Assembly: GCA_964503275.1 (NCBI GenBank) | Contig: CAZCZO010000002.1 | Location: 62,001 to 126,000 of the forward strand | Source of the DNA: DASRAP01 sp964503275 | GTDB lineage: Bacteria; Gemmatimonadota; Gemmatimonadetes; Gemmatimonadales; Gemmatimonadaceae | Direction of reading: 5' to 3' | DNA length: 64,000 nucleotides | In this document: piece after piece, positions 1 to 8,112 of the stretch | Position numbering within the stretch: position 1 is the first letter of the stretch | Layout: each line of letters opens with the position of its first letter | Notes under the pieces: model-generated | What the model was told of the DNA's origin: nothing | Seen by the model: the letters and a program-made list of their open reading frames with translations, nothing else | Databases searched by the model: none | Made by a program: the position numbers and the translations under genes

Positions 1-619
1 GGATGCTCGGGTTGTCGGTGCGGGGTGACTCCACATTGAACTCCAGACCGATGGTGGCGCGGCGGAACTCCTTGAAGAGCGTCGCATTCCCGAGATAGGA
101 CAGGTACGCCCCCGCGGGATCCGTGAGCAGCCCGTCCCCGTATTTGGCGCCTTGCAGGACGGAGAGCGACCAGGTGGGGGCGAATCGGAGCCCGCCCACG
201 TAGAGCAGCGCGAGGTCGTAGCCGGCATCGAGCCCGGAGCGTTCGGCGATGATCTGCGCCCCGTGGATGTACCGCCCGGGCACGGGCGTCCCGAAGGTGA
301 GCTGCGACATCAGCTTCACCGATTCCACGCGGTCGCGGTCCATGGCGAGTTCGAGCTCGAACGCCACGCCGTCACGCCAGATCCACTCGATCTCGGGGTT
401 CCAGTAGAACCGGTCGCGGTCGTTCCGGAAGTCATTGCGCACGAGCGCATTGACCTCGAGTTCGCCGCGCGTGGCGCCCAGCCCGCGGACGAGGTCGAAG
501 AGCATGGGCTCGGGGACGTTCGGATTCTGCGCGGCGGCGGCGATGGGACCGAGCGCGAGGGGCAATACCAGTGCGAGGGCGCACGCGAGATGGCGGCCTC
601 GGGACACAGGGGTCGTCAT
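1..619 (-). CDS. Secreted, probably outer-membrane beta-barrel protein (3' partial)
   Basis: Translating the minus strand from the ATG at 619 gives an open frame that runs off the left edge after about 206 codons. The N-terminus is a clear Sec signal peptide: a short basic stretch, a Leu/Ala-rich core and a likely cleavage site at IAAAAQ. The mature part alternates polar and hydrophobic residues with many Tyr, Phe and Trp (for example RFYWNPEIEWIW), as expected for beta-strands of an outer-membrane barrel. I do not recognise the family, and substrate or partner cannot be inferred. The gene lies 99 bp downstream of the cation exchanger on the same strand and could be cotranscribed with it. Confidence 0.7.
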   Translation of the reverse strand, partial: MTTPVSRGRHLACALALVLPLALGPIAAAAQNPNVPEPMLFDLVRGLGATRGELEVNALVRNDFRNDRDRFYWNPEIEWIWRDGVAFELELAMDRDRVESVKLMSQLTFGTPVPGRYIHGAQIIAERSGLDAGYDLALLYVGGLRFAPTWSLSVLQGAKYGDGLLTDPAGAYLSYLGNATLFKEFRRATIGLEFNVESPRTDNPSI

Positions 620-718
620 GGAGTGCGGGCTGTGGGGGGGACACGCGGTGACGTCGAACCGACGCGACCCCCCTGCTACCCCGTCGACCACTAGGTGTTC
701 ATGCCGCCCGGCGATCGC

Positions 719-1687
719 TCAGCGGAACACCGTGAACAGGTACACGCCGTAGACCCCCAGCAGCAGCGCTCCCTCGCCCCGGGTGATGACGAATCCCCGC
801 CGCATGATGGGCAACAGCATCAGCGCCACGCCAGCCATCCACCAAGCGTCGGTACTCACGGCGGCCGCGTCGACTTCGAGTGGCGAGATCAGCGCGACCG
901 TCCCGAGGATCCCGAAGAGGTTCATGATGTTCGACCCGATCACATTGCCGAGTGCCATCTCGCTCTGACCACGGCGCGCCGCGGCGATGGACGCCGCGAC
1001 CTCGGGGAGCCCCGTGCCGATCGAGACGATGGTGAGGCCGATGACGCGCTCGCTGAGGCCGGCGAGCTCCGCGAGGGTCACCGCGCCCTTGAGCAAGATG
1101 TTGCCGCCGCCGACCAGCAGCACGATCCCAACGGCCAGCAAGCCCAGCGATGGTCCCAGCCGCTGCAGGCGTCCTGAGAACGACCGCACCTGCACTTCTT
1201 CGGCGAGGTCCGAGGCCTCCTCGGCCTGCAGGTCGTTGCGTGCGATCCGCACGACGAAGGCCGTGAAGATGACCAGCGCGAGCACGAAGAACAGCCCCTC
1301 GAGCCGGTCCAGCCGTCCGTCGCGGATCAGCAGCAGGCATTGCAGGGAGGCCACGAGCATCACCGGCCACTCCAAGCGCACCACGTTGCCGTGCACCCGG
1401 ATGGGCTGGATGAGCGCCGTGAGGCCGAGCACCACGCAGATGTTGAAGACGTTCACCCCGAGCACATTGCCGATCCCGATGTCGGCGTTGCCGCGCAGGG
1501 CCGACGTGGCGCCGATGGTGAGCTCGGGCAGCGAGGTGCCCATGGCGACGATCGTCAAGCCGATGACCGCCGGCGACATGCGCGCGAGCCGCGCGATGAC
1601 CGTGGCGCCGCGCACCAGCAGGTCGGCCCCCGTGCCCAGGAGGACGATGCCCAGCGCGACGAGCGCGAGCGAGAGGGTGGCGTTCAC
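719..1687 (-). CDS. Calcium/sodium antiporter, CaCA family (YrbG-like)
   Basis: Integral membrane cation exchanger of about 322 residues. It has the two inverted alpha-repeats of the CaCA family: GTSLPEL followed by GNVLGVNVFN in the first half, and GTGLPEV followed by GNVIGSNIMN in the second. These acidic and Asn residues form the cation site in the family. About ten hydrophobic segments are visible, and an acidic loop (EEASDLAEE) lies between the halves. I start it at the GTG at 1687, whose GTGA overlaps the stop of the upstream acetyltransferase, because the residues begin directly with the first membrane segment (VNATLSLALVALG). The longer frame upstream is out-of-frame readthrough of the GNAT gene. 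Whether it moves Ca2+ or another cation cannot be told from sequence. Confidence 0.9.
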   Translation of the reverse strand: MNATLSLALVALGIVLLGTGADLLVRGATVIARLARMSPAVIGLTIVAMGTSLPELTIGATSALRGNADIGIGNVLGVNVFNICVVLGLTALIQPIRVHGNVVRLEWPVMLVASLQCLLLIRDGRLDRLEGLFFVLALVIFTAFVVRIARNDLQAEEASDLAEEVQVRSFSGRLQRLGPSLGLLAVGIVLLVGGGNILLKGAVTLAELAGLSERVIGLTIVSIGTGLPEVAASIAAARRGQSEMALGNVIGSNIMNLFGILGTVALISPLEVDAAAVSTDAWWMAGVALMLLPIMRRGFVITRGEGALLLGVYGVYLFTVFR

Positions 1688-2238
1688 GCGCCCGGCAGCG
1701 GGCGCAGATCCCGGCGTCGGAGGTACTCGACCGTGGGGAAGCCGAGGCGCTCCCAGGCCAGATTGGCGTGTACGTTCTCGGGCGTCGAATGCAAGCGGAT
1801 CTCGGTGAGGCCACGCGCGCGGCACCAGGTGGCCGCCGCGTCGACGAGTTGGGTCAGGATGCCTTTGCGGCGCTGTGACTCGATCACATAGACCGAGGCG
1901 ATGTACCCGAAGCGCGCAGGCCGCAGCAGCGGCGACCCGCGCCCCTCGATACACCGCAGCATACCCACCGGTTGCTTGCCGAGCATCGCGATCATGGTGA
2001 TCTCGCGCCCTGAGGCCAGAAAGAGTGGCGTGGTGCGCACCGCCCGTTCTTCGGCGTCGTCACGGAGTCGCCCATAGATGGGATTGTCCGCGTGTTCCTT
2101 GAGCAGCGCGATCCGGAAGCGCACGATGGTCTCGATGTCGTGCAGATTCGCCGGTCGAATCACGACGCCGGAGGCCGGGAGGTCGGTACTCGGTCGGGCC
2201 CGGGAGGGGCGTGAGCTGCGGGGAGCGCGCGAGGCCAC
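1684..2238 (-). CDS. GNAT-family N-acetyltransferase
   Basis: About 184 residues. After a basic, Ser/Pro-rich leader of some 25 residues, a GNAT fold begins (VVIRPANLHDIETIVRF) and carries the acetyl-CoA pyrophosphate loop as ESQRRKGILTQLV, preceded by strand beta-4 (GYIASVYV). The C-terminal part (NLAWERLGF) matches the usual GNAT ending. The substrate is unknown. The GTG start at 2238 is supported by a TAGTTTCG box ending 4 bp upstream. Its stop overlaps the start of the cation exchanger (GTGA), so the two are probably translationally coupled, although no functional link is evident. Confidence 0.85.
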   Translation of the reverse strand: MASRAPRSSRPSRARPSTDLPASGVVIRPANLHDIETIVRFRIALLKEHADNPIYGRLRDDAEERAVRTTPLFLASGREITMIAMLGKQPVGMLRCIEGRGSPLLRPARFGYIASVYVIESQRRKGILTQLVDAAATWCRARGLTEIRLHSTPENVHANLAWERLGFPTVEYLRRRDLRPLPGA

Positions 2239-2242
2239 GGTC

Positions 2243-2250
2243 CGAAACTA
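2243..2250 (-). promoter_or_regulatory. TAGTTTCG -10-like box before the GNAT gene
   Basis: The minus strand reads TAGTTTCG, ending 4 bp before the GTG start at 2238. It matches the TAnnTT pattern seen at ten other starts in this window and would give a leaderless transcript. No Shine-Dalgarno sequence lies between. Confidence 0.5.
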
Positions 2251-2309
2251 CGCCCAGGATCGATGTCCGCCAGAGGCCGGGCTGGGCCGGGAGCCGCGCC
2301 GCGCCCGGC

Positions 2310-3779
2310 TCAGCCGAAGTCCTCGAGGTCGTCGCGGCCACCCCGGCGGCGGCGGGGTGGCTCGGGGGCGCGCCCGTAGAGCCCCGCATCGCTGCGGCTG
2401 AGCTTCCGCCGCGAGACCAGCGCCTCCAGGATCAACTCGGCCGCCGCGACCACCTCGCCCGGCGTCCCGCTGCCACCCAGCCCGGCCTCCTGCACGAGAT
2501 CGAGCAGGGTCGGGATGCCCGTGAAGGCCTTGAGCAGCAGTGCCGACGGGGCGTCCTCGGTGACTTCGAGCGCGTGGCCGGCATCGAAGTGCATCACGAT
2601 GTCGTCGGTGGGCAGGCTGTCGGTCTCGGCCGAGAGGGTCGCGTCGGCGGCCCGCCGGATCAACTCGCGCGCGATCGGCGCCGCCCCGACCAGCTCGCCC
2701 TCGTACTCCAGCTCGAGTTTGCCCGTGATGGCCGTCAGCGCGGCGTACAGGTCCGACAACCGCGGGACCGCCTCAGCCTCACCGTGTTCCAGAGCGCGGC
2801 GCTCGGCACTGGAGACGACGTTCTCAAGGAGCGTGATCGGCAAGCGCTGGGACACCCCCGAACGCTTGTCGATGCGACGGTCGCTGCGCGCCTCGAAGGC
2901 CACCCGCTCCACGACATCGCGCACGAGGTCGGGGATGCGGACGGGCAGCGCATCGCGGTCGGTCCATGCCTCTTGTGTCGTGATCGCGACGCCGAGCTCC
3001 ACCGAGAGCGGGTAGTGCGTGATGATCTCGGAGCCGATGCGGTCCTTGAGCGGCGTGATGATCTTGCCGCGCGCGGTGTAGTCCTCCGGGTTCGCCGAGA
3101 AGACGAGCAGGACGTCGAGGGCGAGACGGACGGGGTAGCCCTTGATCTGGACATCGCCCTCCTGCATGACGTTGAACAGCCCCACCTGCACCTTGCCCGC
3201 GAGATCCGGCAGCTCATTGAGCGCGAAGATGCCGCGGTTGGCGCGGGGCAGCATGCCGTAATGGATGGTCAGCTCGTCCGCCAGGAGATGTCCCCCACGC
3301 GCCGCTTTGATCGGGTCGACATCGCCGATCAGGTCGGCCACGGTGACGTCGGGCGTGGCGAGCTTCTCGACGAATCGTTGATCGCGGTCCACCCAGGCGA
3401 TGGGCGTGTCGTCGCCGGCCTCGCGCAGCAGTTCACGGCCGTACTTGGAGATGGGCGCGAAGGGATCGTCGTTGATCTCGGAGCCGGCGATCACGGGGAT
3501 GGTGTCGTCGAGCAACGTCGTGAGCGCCCGCAGGATGCGTGACTTGGCTTGCCCTCGGAGTCCGAGCAGGATGAAGTTGTGCCGCGAGAGGATCGCGTTG
3601 GCGATCTGCGGCATCACTGTGTCGTCGTAGCCGAGCACGCCCTCGAACAGCGGCTGTCCGGACTGGAGGCGGCGGATGAGGTTTGCGCGGAGCTCGGCCT
3701 TGACCGAGCGGTGGCGGCGCGTGGGGTCGGCCCAGGGGGATGCCTTGAGGGCGGCCAGTGTCGTGGGGAGGGTGGTCAT
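2310..3779 (-). CDS. MoxR-type AAA+ ATPase (magnesium-chelatase-like)
   Basis: 489 residues from the ATG at 3779. The P-loop is GLRGQAKS (residues 73-80), with Ala in place of the second Gly as in many MoxR/RavA proteins. The Walker B position reads IFALNE (about 184-189), with Asn where most AAA+ proteins have Asp. The text GKVQVGLFNVMQEGDVQIKG is typical of the MoxR/Mg-chelatase I helix-2 insert region. The C-terminal tail is Arg-rich (PPRRRRGGRDD). MoxR ATPases usually work with a von Willebrand A-domain partner that binds metal and remodels a client; no such partner is adjacent here. The neighbours are GNAT downstream and GxxExxY upstream. The molecular client is unknown. Confidence 0.85.
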   Translation of the reverse strand: MTTLPTTLAALKASPWADPTRRHRSVKAELRANLIRRLQSGQPLFEGVLGYDDTVMPQIANAILSRHNFILLGLRGQAKSRILRALTTLLDDTIPVIAGSEINDDPFAPISKYGRELLREAGDDTPIAWVDRDQRFVEKLATPDVTVADLIGDVDPIKAARGGHLLADELTIHYGMLPRANRGIFALNELPDLAGKVQVGLFNVMQEGDVQIKGYPVRLALDVLLVFSANPEDYTARGKIITPLKDRIGSEIITHYPLSVELGVAITTQEAWTDRDALPVRIPDLVRDVVERVAFEARSDRRIDKRSGVSQRLPITLLENVVSSAERRALEHGEAEAVPRLSDLYAALTAITGKLELEYEGELVGAAPIARELIRRAADATLSAETDSLPTDDIVMHFDAGHALEVTEDAPSALLLKAFTGIPTLLDLVQEAGLGGSGTPGEVVAAAELILEALVSRRKLSRSDAGLYGRAPEPPRRRRGGRDDLEDFG

Positions 3780-3851
3780 CACGGGAACAATGCGCGGGGG
3801 GCGGGTGGGGTGCCAAGGGGGGATTAGTGCGGGGGTATTCCACGGGAACAA
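3780..3851 (+). repeat. Short direct repeat CACGGGAACAA in the MoxR upstream gap
   Basis: The 11-mer CACGGGAACAA occurs at 3780-3790 and again at 3841-3851, exactly 61 bp apart. Both lie in the 160-bp gap between the GxxExxY gene and the MoxR ATPase, the first copy touching the MoxR start codon. The rest of the gap is G-rich and shows no recognisable gene. The repeat could be an operator pair or chance. Confidence 0.3.
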
Positions 3852-3939
3852 GCGAAACTGGGGGAAGGGCGGATAGGGCGGGTGGGTCCGTCGGGCGGGA
3901 TCCGCCGTTTCCGCGGTTTCGGATGCTTCTGTGGACCCT

Positions 3940-4332
3940 TCACTCACTCCGAGCCCGTCCCACGAAGCGCCGGAACTGTGGGCGGGCCGCGCCAAAGTTG
4001 AGCAGCAGGCCGACCTGGACGCCGGTGGCGAGCAGGTAGTTGACCACTTGTCGTCCGTGGGCGTCGTGCATGGTCTCGACGGCCTTGAGTTCGACCAACA
4101 CGCGGCGTTCAACGATGAGGTCGGCGACGAATCGGCCTACGGGGTGCCCGTCGTAGTACACGGTGGTGGGGCACTCACGGACGTACTTGACGCCTCTCGT
4201 GGTCAGCTCTACTGCGAGGGACGCCGCATACACGGACTCGAGGAAACCGGGGCCGAGCTGGTTGTAGACGCGGAAGTACGCGCTCAGGACGGTGGCGGTG
4301 ACATCGGCGTGGAGCAAGTCAGCGGTGGTCAT
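3940..4332 (-). CDS. GxxExxY protein (PD-(D/E)XK nuclease-like fold)
   Basis: 130 residues with the family signature GPGFLESVY near residue 30. This is followed by the nuclease-like core: a conserved Asp in FVADLIVE, then VLVELKAVE, the D...ExK arrangement of PD-(D/E)XK enzymes, and later QVVNYLLATG. Proteins of this family (TIGR04256/PF13366) are widespread, often on variable genomic loci, and have no established cellular role. The ATG at 4332 gives the expected length. The gene begins 23 bp after the end of the molybdopterin oxidoreductase on the same strand, so it may be read from that promoter. Base composition resembles its surroundings, so there is no obvious sign of recent transfer. 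Confidence 0.88.
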   Translation of the reverse strand: MTTADLLHADVTATVLSAYFRVYNQLGPGFLESVYAASLAVELTTRGVKYVRECPTTVYYDGHPVGRFVADLIVERRVLVELKAVETMHDAHGRQVVNYLLATGVQVGLLLNFGAARPQFRRFVGRARSE

Positions 4333-4355
4333 GCCCCCCACGCTGCACCCACCCG

Positions 4356-6446
4356 TCAACGCAACGTCACTTCCACCTGGTTGTCGTAGAACGTGGCGCC
4401 ACCGCCGAGGTCGGTCTCGCGCTGGCTGGTGGTGGCGTTGGCGTTCTGGCCGTCGGCGGCATACTTGAGCCACCAGATGCTCGGTGCCCAGACCACGCCG
4501 CGCCGGATGCTGTCCTCGACGCGCGCCGTCACCGTGAAGGCGCCGCGGTCGTTGCGGATCTCGACCTGCGCACCGGTCGTGATCCCGCGCGGGGCGGCGT
4601 CGTCGGGGTGGATGACGCAGTCCGGCCCCGGGACACTGCGGCGCAGCTTGTCGACGTTCACGAACGTGGTGTTGAGGAACTGGTGCGCCGGCGACGAGAT
4701 CAGCGTCAACGGCCAGCGGGCGACCAACGCCGGATCGCGCTCGGCACTCTCGTACGGCGGGATGTAGGTGGGAAGCGGGTCCATCCCCAGCGCGGCCAGT
4801 CGTTCGCTGACGAACTCGCACTTGCCGCTGGGCGTCGGGAATCCGCCGTGCGCGTAGGGGGCGTAGCGCGGCGGGACATTCAGGCGCACCCATCCCCGTT
4901 CCAGCAGCCGCTCGAAGGTGACGCCCTGCATACGCTCGTGTGTACTGGCGAGCGCCTGCTCGACGAGTGTGCGGTCGCTGTCGCGAAGGCAGGGGTCGGT
5001 CAGTCCCATCGCCGCGGCGAGACGGCGGAAGATCTCGGTGTTCGGCAGCGCCTCGCCGATGGGCGCGATGGCCGGCCGATTCAGCGACGCGTAGCAGTGT
5101 CCGTACGCCAGATGCACGTCGAGGTGCTCGAGCTGCGTGGTGGCCGGAAGCACGTAGTCGGCGTAGTCGGCGGTATCGGTCTGGAAGTGCTCCAGCACCA
5201 CCGTGAACAGGTCCTCGCGGCGGAGGCCTTCGCGCACGCGCTCCAGGTCGGGCGCGACGGCGGCGGGGTTGGAGTTGTACACGACCATCGCCATCACCGG
5301 TGGCCCGCCCACGCCGGCGTCGGGCAGCGTGAGCGCGTCGCCGAGGCGGATCATGTTGATGGTGCGCGCGGGCGGGCCGAGGTCGGGGCGCTGCAGCGCG
5401 GCGGTGTCGAACTTGAAGTTGCCGCTGGTGCTGAGTTGCACGCCGCCGCCCGGGTGCCGCCAATGGCCCGTGATCGCCGGCAGGCAGGCGATGGTCCGCA
5501 CGGCCATGCCACCGCCCGCGTGGCGCTGCAGCCCGTAGTTGATGCGCACGAAGGCCGCACGCGCCCGGCCATAGCGCCGTGCGAGGTCGACAATCACCGC
5601 CGCATCGATGCCGGTCGTGGCCGCCGCGCGCTCGGGGGGCCACTCGGCGGCGCGGGTCCGCAGCGCGTCCTCGCCCAGCGTGTACTGCGCGAGATAGTCG
5701 CGGTCCTCGAGCCCCTCGGCGAACAGCACGTGCATGATGCCGAGGGCGAGCGCCGCGTCGGTGCCCGGACGGATGGCGATCCACTCGTCACACTGCGCGG
5801 CGGTGCGGGTGCGGATGGGGTCGATGCAGATGACCGTCGCGCCCGCCTCACGGGCCCTGGTGATGAAGGGCCAGAGATGCGGGTTCGACGTGAGGGTGTT
5901 CGTGCCCCAGAGGATGATGAGGTCCGACTCCGGGACCGAGTCGGTGTCCGCGCCGATGGACGCGCCGACGGTCATCATCATGCCCACCTTGCCGGCCGTC
6001 GCGCAGATGGTGCGATCGAGCCGCGAGGCGCCGAGCGTGTGGAAGAGCCGGCGGTCCATGGACTCGCTCTGGAGCAGGCCCATCGTGCCCGCGTACGAGT
6101 ACGGCAGGATGGCCTCGGCCCCGTGGGTCGCGATGACCTGGTGCAGCCGTGCGGCGATATCGCGCAGAGCCTCGTCCCATCTCACGGGCGCGAACTGACC
6201 GCTGCCCTTGGGTCCGACGCGGCGCAGCGGTCGTGTGAGCCGGTCGGGATGGTAAGTGCGCTCGAGGTAGCGGTTGACCTTGGCGCAGAGGAATCCCGCG
6301 GTGACCGGGTGGTCGGGATCGCCTTGGATGCGCACCGCGCGGCCCTCTTCGACCGTGACCAGGGTGGCGCAGGTGTCGGGGCAGTCGTGCGGGCAGGCCC
6401 CGCGGACGATGCCGGTGTCGAGCAGCGGGAGGGTGGCGGTCGCCAT
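4356..6446 (-). CDS. Molybdopterin (bis-MGD) oxidoreductase, DMSO-reductase family
   Basis: About 696 residues. The N-terminus carries the [4Fe-4S] motif C-x3-C-x3-C (GACPHDCPDTC) with the fourth Cys in AGFLCAK, then the conserved start of the molybdopterin domain (VRWDEALRDIAARL). Later parts include LIILWGTNTLTSNPH and GMQGVTFERLLERGWVRL, and the C-terminal molydopterin-dinucleotide-binding domain runs from about residue 570 (RWPLTLISSPAHQFLNT) to the end. No twin-arginine signal is seen, so it is probably cytoplasmic. There is no obvious in-frame Sec codon, and the Mo-ligand position is unclear, so the substrate cannot be named. I chose the ATG at 6446 because a TATCTTTC box ends 8 bp upstream; an ATG at 6512 is in frame but would include that box. 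Confidence 0.87.
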   Translation of the reverse strand: MATATLPLLDTGIVRGACPHDCPDTCATLVTVEEGRAVRIQGDPDHPVTAGFLCAKVNRYLERTYHPDRLTRPLRRVGPKGSGQFAPVRWDEALRDIAARLHQVIATHGAEAILPYSYAGTMGLLQSESMDRRLFHTLGASRLDRTICATAGKVGMMMTVGASIGADTDSVPESDLIILWGTNTLTSNPHLWPFITRAREAGATVICIDPIRTRTAAQCDEWIAIRPGTDAALALGIMHVLFAEGLEDRDYLAQYTLGEDALRTRAAEWPPERAAATTGIDAAVIVDLARRYGRARAAFVRINYGLQRHAGGGMAVRTIACLPAITGHWRHPGGGVQLSTSGNFKFDTAALQRPDLGPPARTINMIRLGDALTLPDAGVGGPPVMAMVVYNSNPAAVAPDLERVREGLRREDLFTVVLEHFQTDTADYADYVLPATTQLEHLDVHLAYGHCYASLNRPAIAPIGEALPNTEIFRRLAAAMGLTDPCLRDSDRTLVEQALASTHERMQGVTFERLLERGWVRLNVPPRYAPYAHGGFPTPSGKCEFVSERLAALGMDPLPTYIPPYESAERDPALVARWPLTLISSPAHQFLNTTFVNVDKLRRSVPGPDCVIHPDDAAPRGITTGAQVEIRNDRGAFTVTARVEDSIRRGVVWAPSIWWLKYAADGQNANATTSQRETDLGGGATFYDNQVEVTLR

Positions 6447-6454
6447 ACGTCGTG

Positions 6455-6462
6455 GAAAGATA
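6455..6462 (-). promoter_or_regulatory. TATCTTTC -10-like box before the molybdopterin oxidoreductase
   Basis: The minus strand reads TATCTTTC, ending 8 bp before the ATG at 6446. It argues for 6446 rather than 6512 as the start, since a transcript made from this box could not contain the upstream ATG. Confidence 0.5.
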
Positions 6463-6530
6463 GTCAGCGCCGTGACACTTCTGGGCGGGCGCTCCGTAGT
6501 GAACCCGACCACTCACCCCGGAGCAGCCTG

Positions 6531-6863
6531 ATGTTGATGACCACCACGCCGACCATCGAAACGCACACCATCGAGCAGTACCTGGGGGTGGTGTCGGGCG
6601 AGGCGATCCTCGGCGCGAACATCTTCAAGGACTTCTTCGCCGGCATCCGCGACATCGTCGGCGGGCGCTCGGCGGCGTACGAGGAGGAGCTGCGCAAGGC
6701 GATGGCGATCGCCTACGACGAGATGCAGGTGGAGGCCCGGGCGCTGGGCGGGAATGCCATCGTCGGGGTGGACCTGGACTTCGAGAGCATCAGTGTCAGC
6801 CGGTCCGGGTCGATGCTGATGGTCACGGCCTCGGGGACGGCGGTGCGGATCGCGCCGAAGTAG
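6531..6863 (+). CDS. YbjQ/UPF0145 family protein
   Basis: 110 residues, the usual size for this family. Recognisable features are the opening strand IEQYLGVVSGEAILGANIF, the central helix with EEELRKAMAIAYDEMQVEA, and the family hallmark ALGGNAIVGVDLDFES. UPF0145 proteins form pentamers in crystal structures and are sometimes annotated as heavy-metal binding, but no function is established. The ATG at 6531 has a GGAG ribosome-binding site 8 bp upstream, one of the few clear ones in this window. A second ATG two codons later is also possible. It is divergent from the molybdopterin oxidoreductase and 73 bp ahead of argJ. Confidence 0.9.
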   Translation: MLMTTTPTIETHTIEQYLGVVSGEAILGANIFKDFFAGIRDIVGGRSAAYEEELRKAMAIAYDEMQVEARALGGNAIVGVDLDFESISVSRSGSMLMVTASGTAVRIAPK

Positions 6864-6905
6864 ACGGTCGCCGCGGGGATCCTCCGCGCGGGCGCGCCGT
6901 TCGAT

Positions 6906-6913
6906 TAACTTCC
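6906..6913 (+). promoter_or_regulatory. TAACTTCC -10-like box upstream of argJ
   Basis: TAACTTCC lies 23 bp before the argJ ATG in an otherwise GC-rich gap. It has the same form as the boxes abutting other starts, here leaving a leader of roughly 15-20 nt. The leader is C-rich and carries no Shine-Dalgarno sequence. Confidence 0.4.
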
Positions 6914-6936
6914 CGCGCGTCCTCCCGCCCCCACCC

Positions 6937-8112
6937 ATGACGCTCGCAGAGTTCCACCACCCGCCGCGTTTCCCGCGTGGCTTTCGCTGTGCCAGCCGCC
7001 ACGTCGGCCTCAAGCCCGAGGCGCGCGACCTGGCGTTGTTCGTCTCAGAGGTCGATGCCGCCGCCGCCGCGGTGTTCACGCGCAACCAGTTCCCGGGGGC
7101 GCCGATCATCCTGGGCCGCGAGACCATCCGGGGTGGGGTGCTGCGGGCGGTCGTCGTCAACAGCAAGGTGAGCAACGTCGCCACGGGGGCGCGTGGTGTC
7201 GAGCATGCCCGGCGCATGGCGGCCGCGGCCGCGACGGAGCTGGGGACGACGCCCGACAAGATCCTCGTGAGCTCCACCGGGGTGATCGGCGTGCCGCTGC
7301 CCATCGAGAAGATCGAGCGTGGGTTGCCCGGGATCGCGCTGGACCTGACCGACGATCCGCTGGTCGGCGCGCTGGGCATCATGACGACGGACTCGCACCC
7401 CAAGGCTCTGTCGCTGAGTGTCGGCGAGGCGACGATCACCTGGGTGGCCAAGGGCTCGGGGATGATCGAGCCGAACATGGCGACGATGCTGGCCTACATC
7501 TTCACCGACGCGGCCCTCGATGCGGCGACGCTGGACCGGCTGCTGCGCGAGGCGGTGGACGACTCGTTCAACATGTTGTCGGTGGACACCGACACGAGCA
7601 CGTCGGACACAGCGGCGCTGCTGGCGAACGGGCTGGCCGGCGCGGTGGACGAGGCCGCGTTCGCGGCCGCGTTGCGGGCGGGCTGCATCCGCATGACCGA
7701 GATCCTCGCGCGCGACGGCGAGGGGGCGCAGCATCTGATCCGCGCCACCGTGCGGGGTGCCGCGACGCGCGATGATGCACGGCGCATCGCGAAGTCGCTG
7801 GTCAACTCGCCGCTGATCAAGACGATGGTGCACGGCGCGGACCCGAACGTCGGGCGCCTGCTGATGGCCGTGGGCAAGTGCGTCGATGTCACGATCGACG
7901 CGAGCCGCACGGATGCGTGGATCAACGGCCATGTCGTGGTGGAAGCGGGCGCGCGCGCGCACTTCGACGATGCGACGGTGCGCGGGACGCTGGGCCGGGA
8001 GGTCGTGGATCTCGAGGTCGCCCTGCATGTGGGGGCGGCCTCGGCGGTGGCCTACGGCTGTGACCTGACGGCCGGGTACATCGAAGAGAACGCGGCGTAC
8101 TACAGCAGCTAG
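6937..8112 (+). CDS. argJ: Bifunctional ornithine acetyltransferase / N-acetylglutamate synthase
   Basis: 391 residues, full length for ArgJ. It transfers the acetyl group from N-acetylornithine to glutamate, and in the bifunctional form also makes N-acetylglutamate from acetyl-CoA, in cyclic arginine biosynthesis. The self-cleavage site that makes the alpha and beta chains is present in KGSGMIEPNMATMLAY, where the Thr after MA becomes the N-terminal nucleophile. STGVIGVPLP and GADPNVGRLLMAVGK are also typical. No other arg gene is nearby. Its stop codon shares the bases CTAG with the stop of the convergent ygfZ gene. Confidence 0.95.
   Translation: MTLAEFHHPPRFPRGFRCASRHVGLKPEARDLALFVSEVDAAAAAVFTRNQFPGAPIILGRETIRGGVLRAVVVNSKVSNVATGARGVEHARRMAAAAATELGTTPDKILVSSTGVIGVPLPIEKIERGLPGIALDLTDDPLVGALGIMTTDSHPKALSLSVGEATITWVAKGSGMIEPNMATMLAYIFTDAALDAATLDRLLREAVDDSFNMLSVDTDTSTSDTAALLANGLAGAVDEAAFAAALRAGCIRMTEILARDGEGAQHLIRATVRGAATRDDARRIAKSLVNSPLIKTMVHGADPNVGRLLMAVGKCVDVTIDASRTDAWINGHVVVEAGARAHFDDATVRGTLGREVVDLEVALHVGAASAVAYGCDLTAGYIEENAAYYSS

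Noticed and set aside
3868..3906. Inverted repeat GGCGGAT...ATCCGCC downstream of the GxxExxY gene
   Set aside because: The loop is about 25 nt with no T-run, and the region is G-rich, so pairing is likely by chance.
4608..6863. A long plus-strand frame that reads through into the YbjQ gene
   Set aside because: Only its last 110 codons are real (from the ATG at 6531 with a ribosome-binding site). The rest is antisense to the molybdopterin oxidoreductase.
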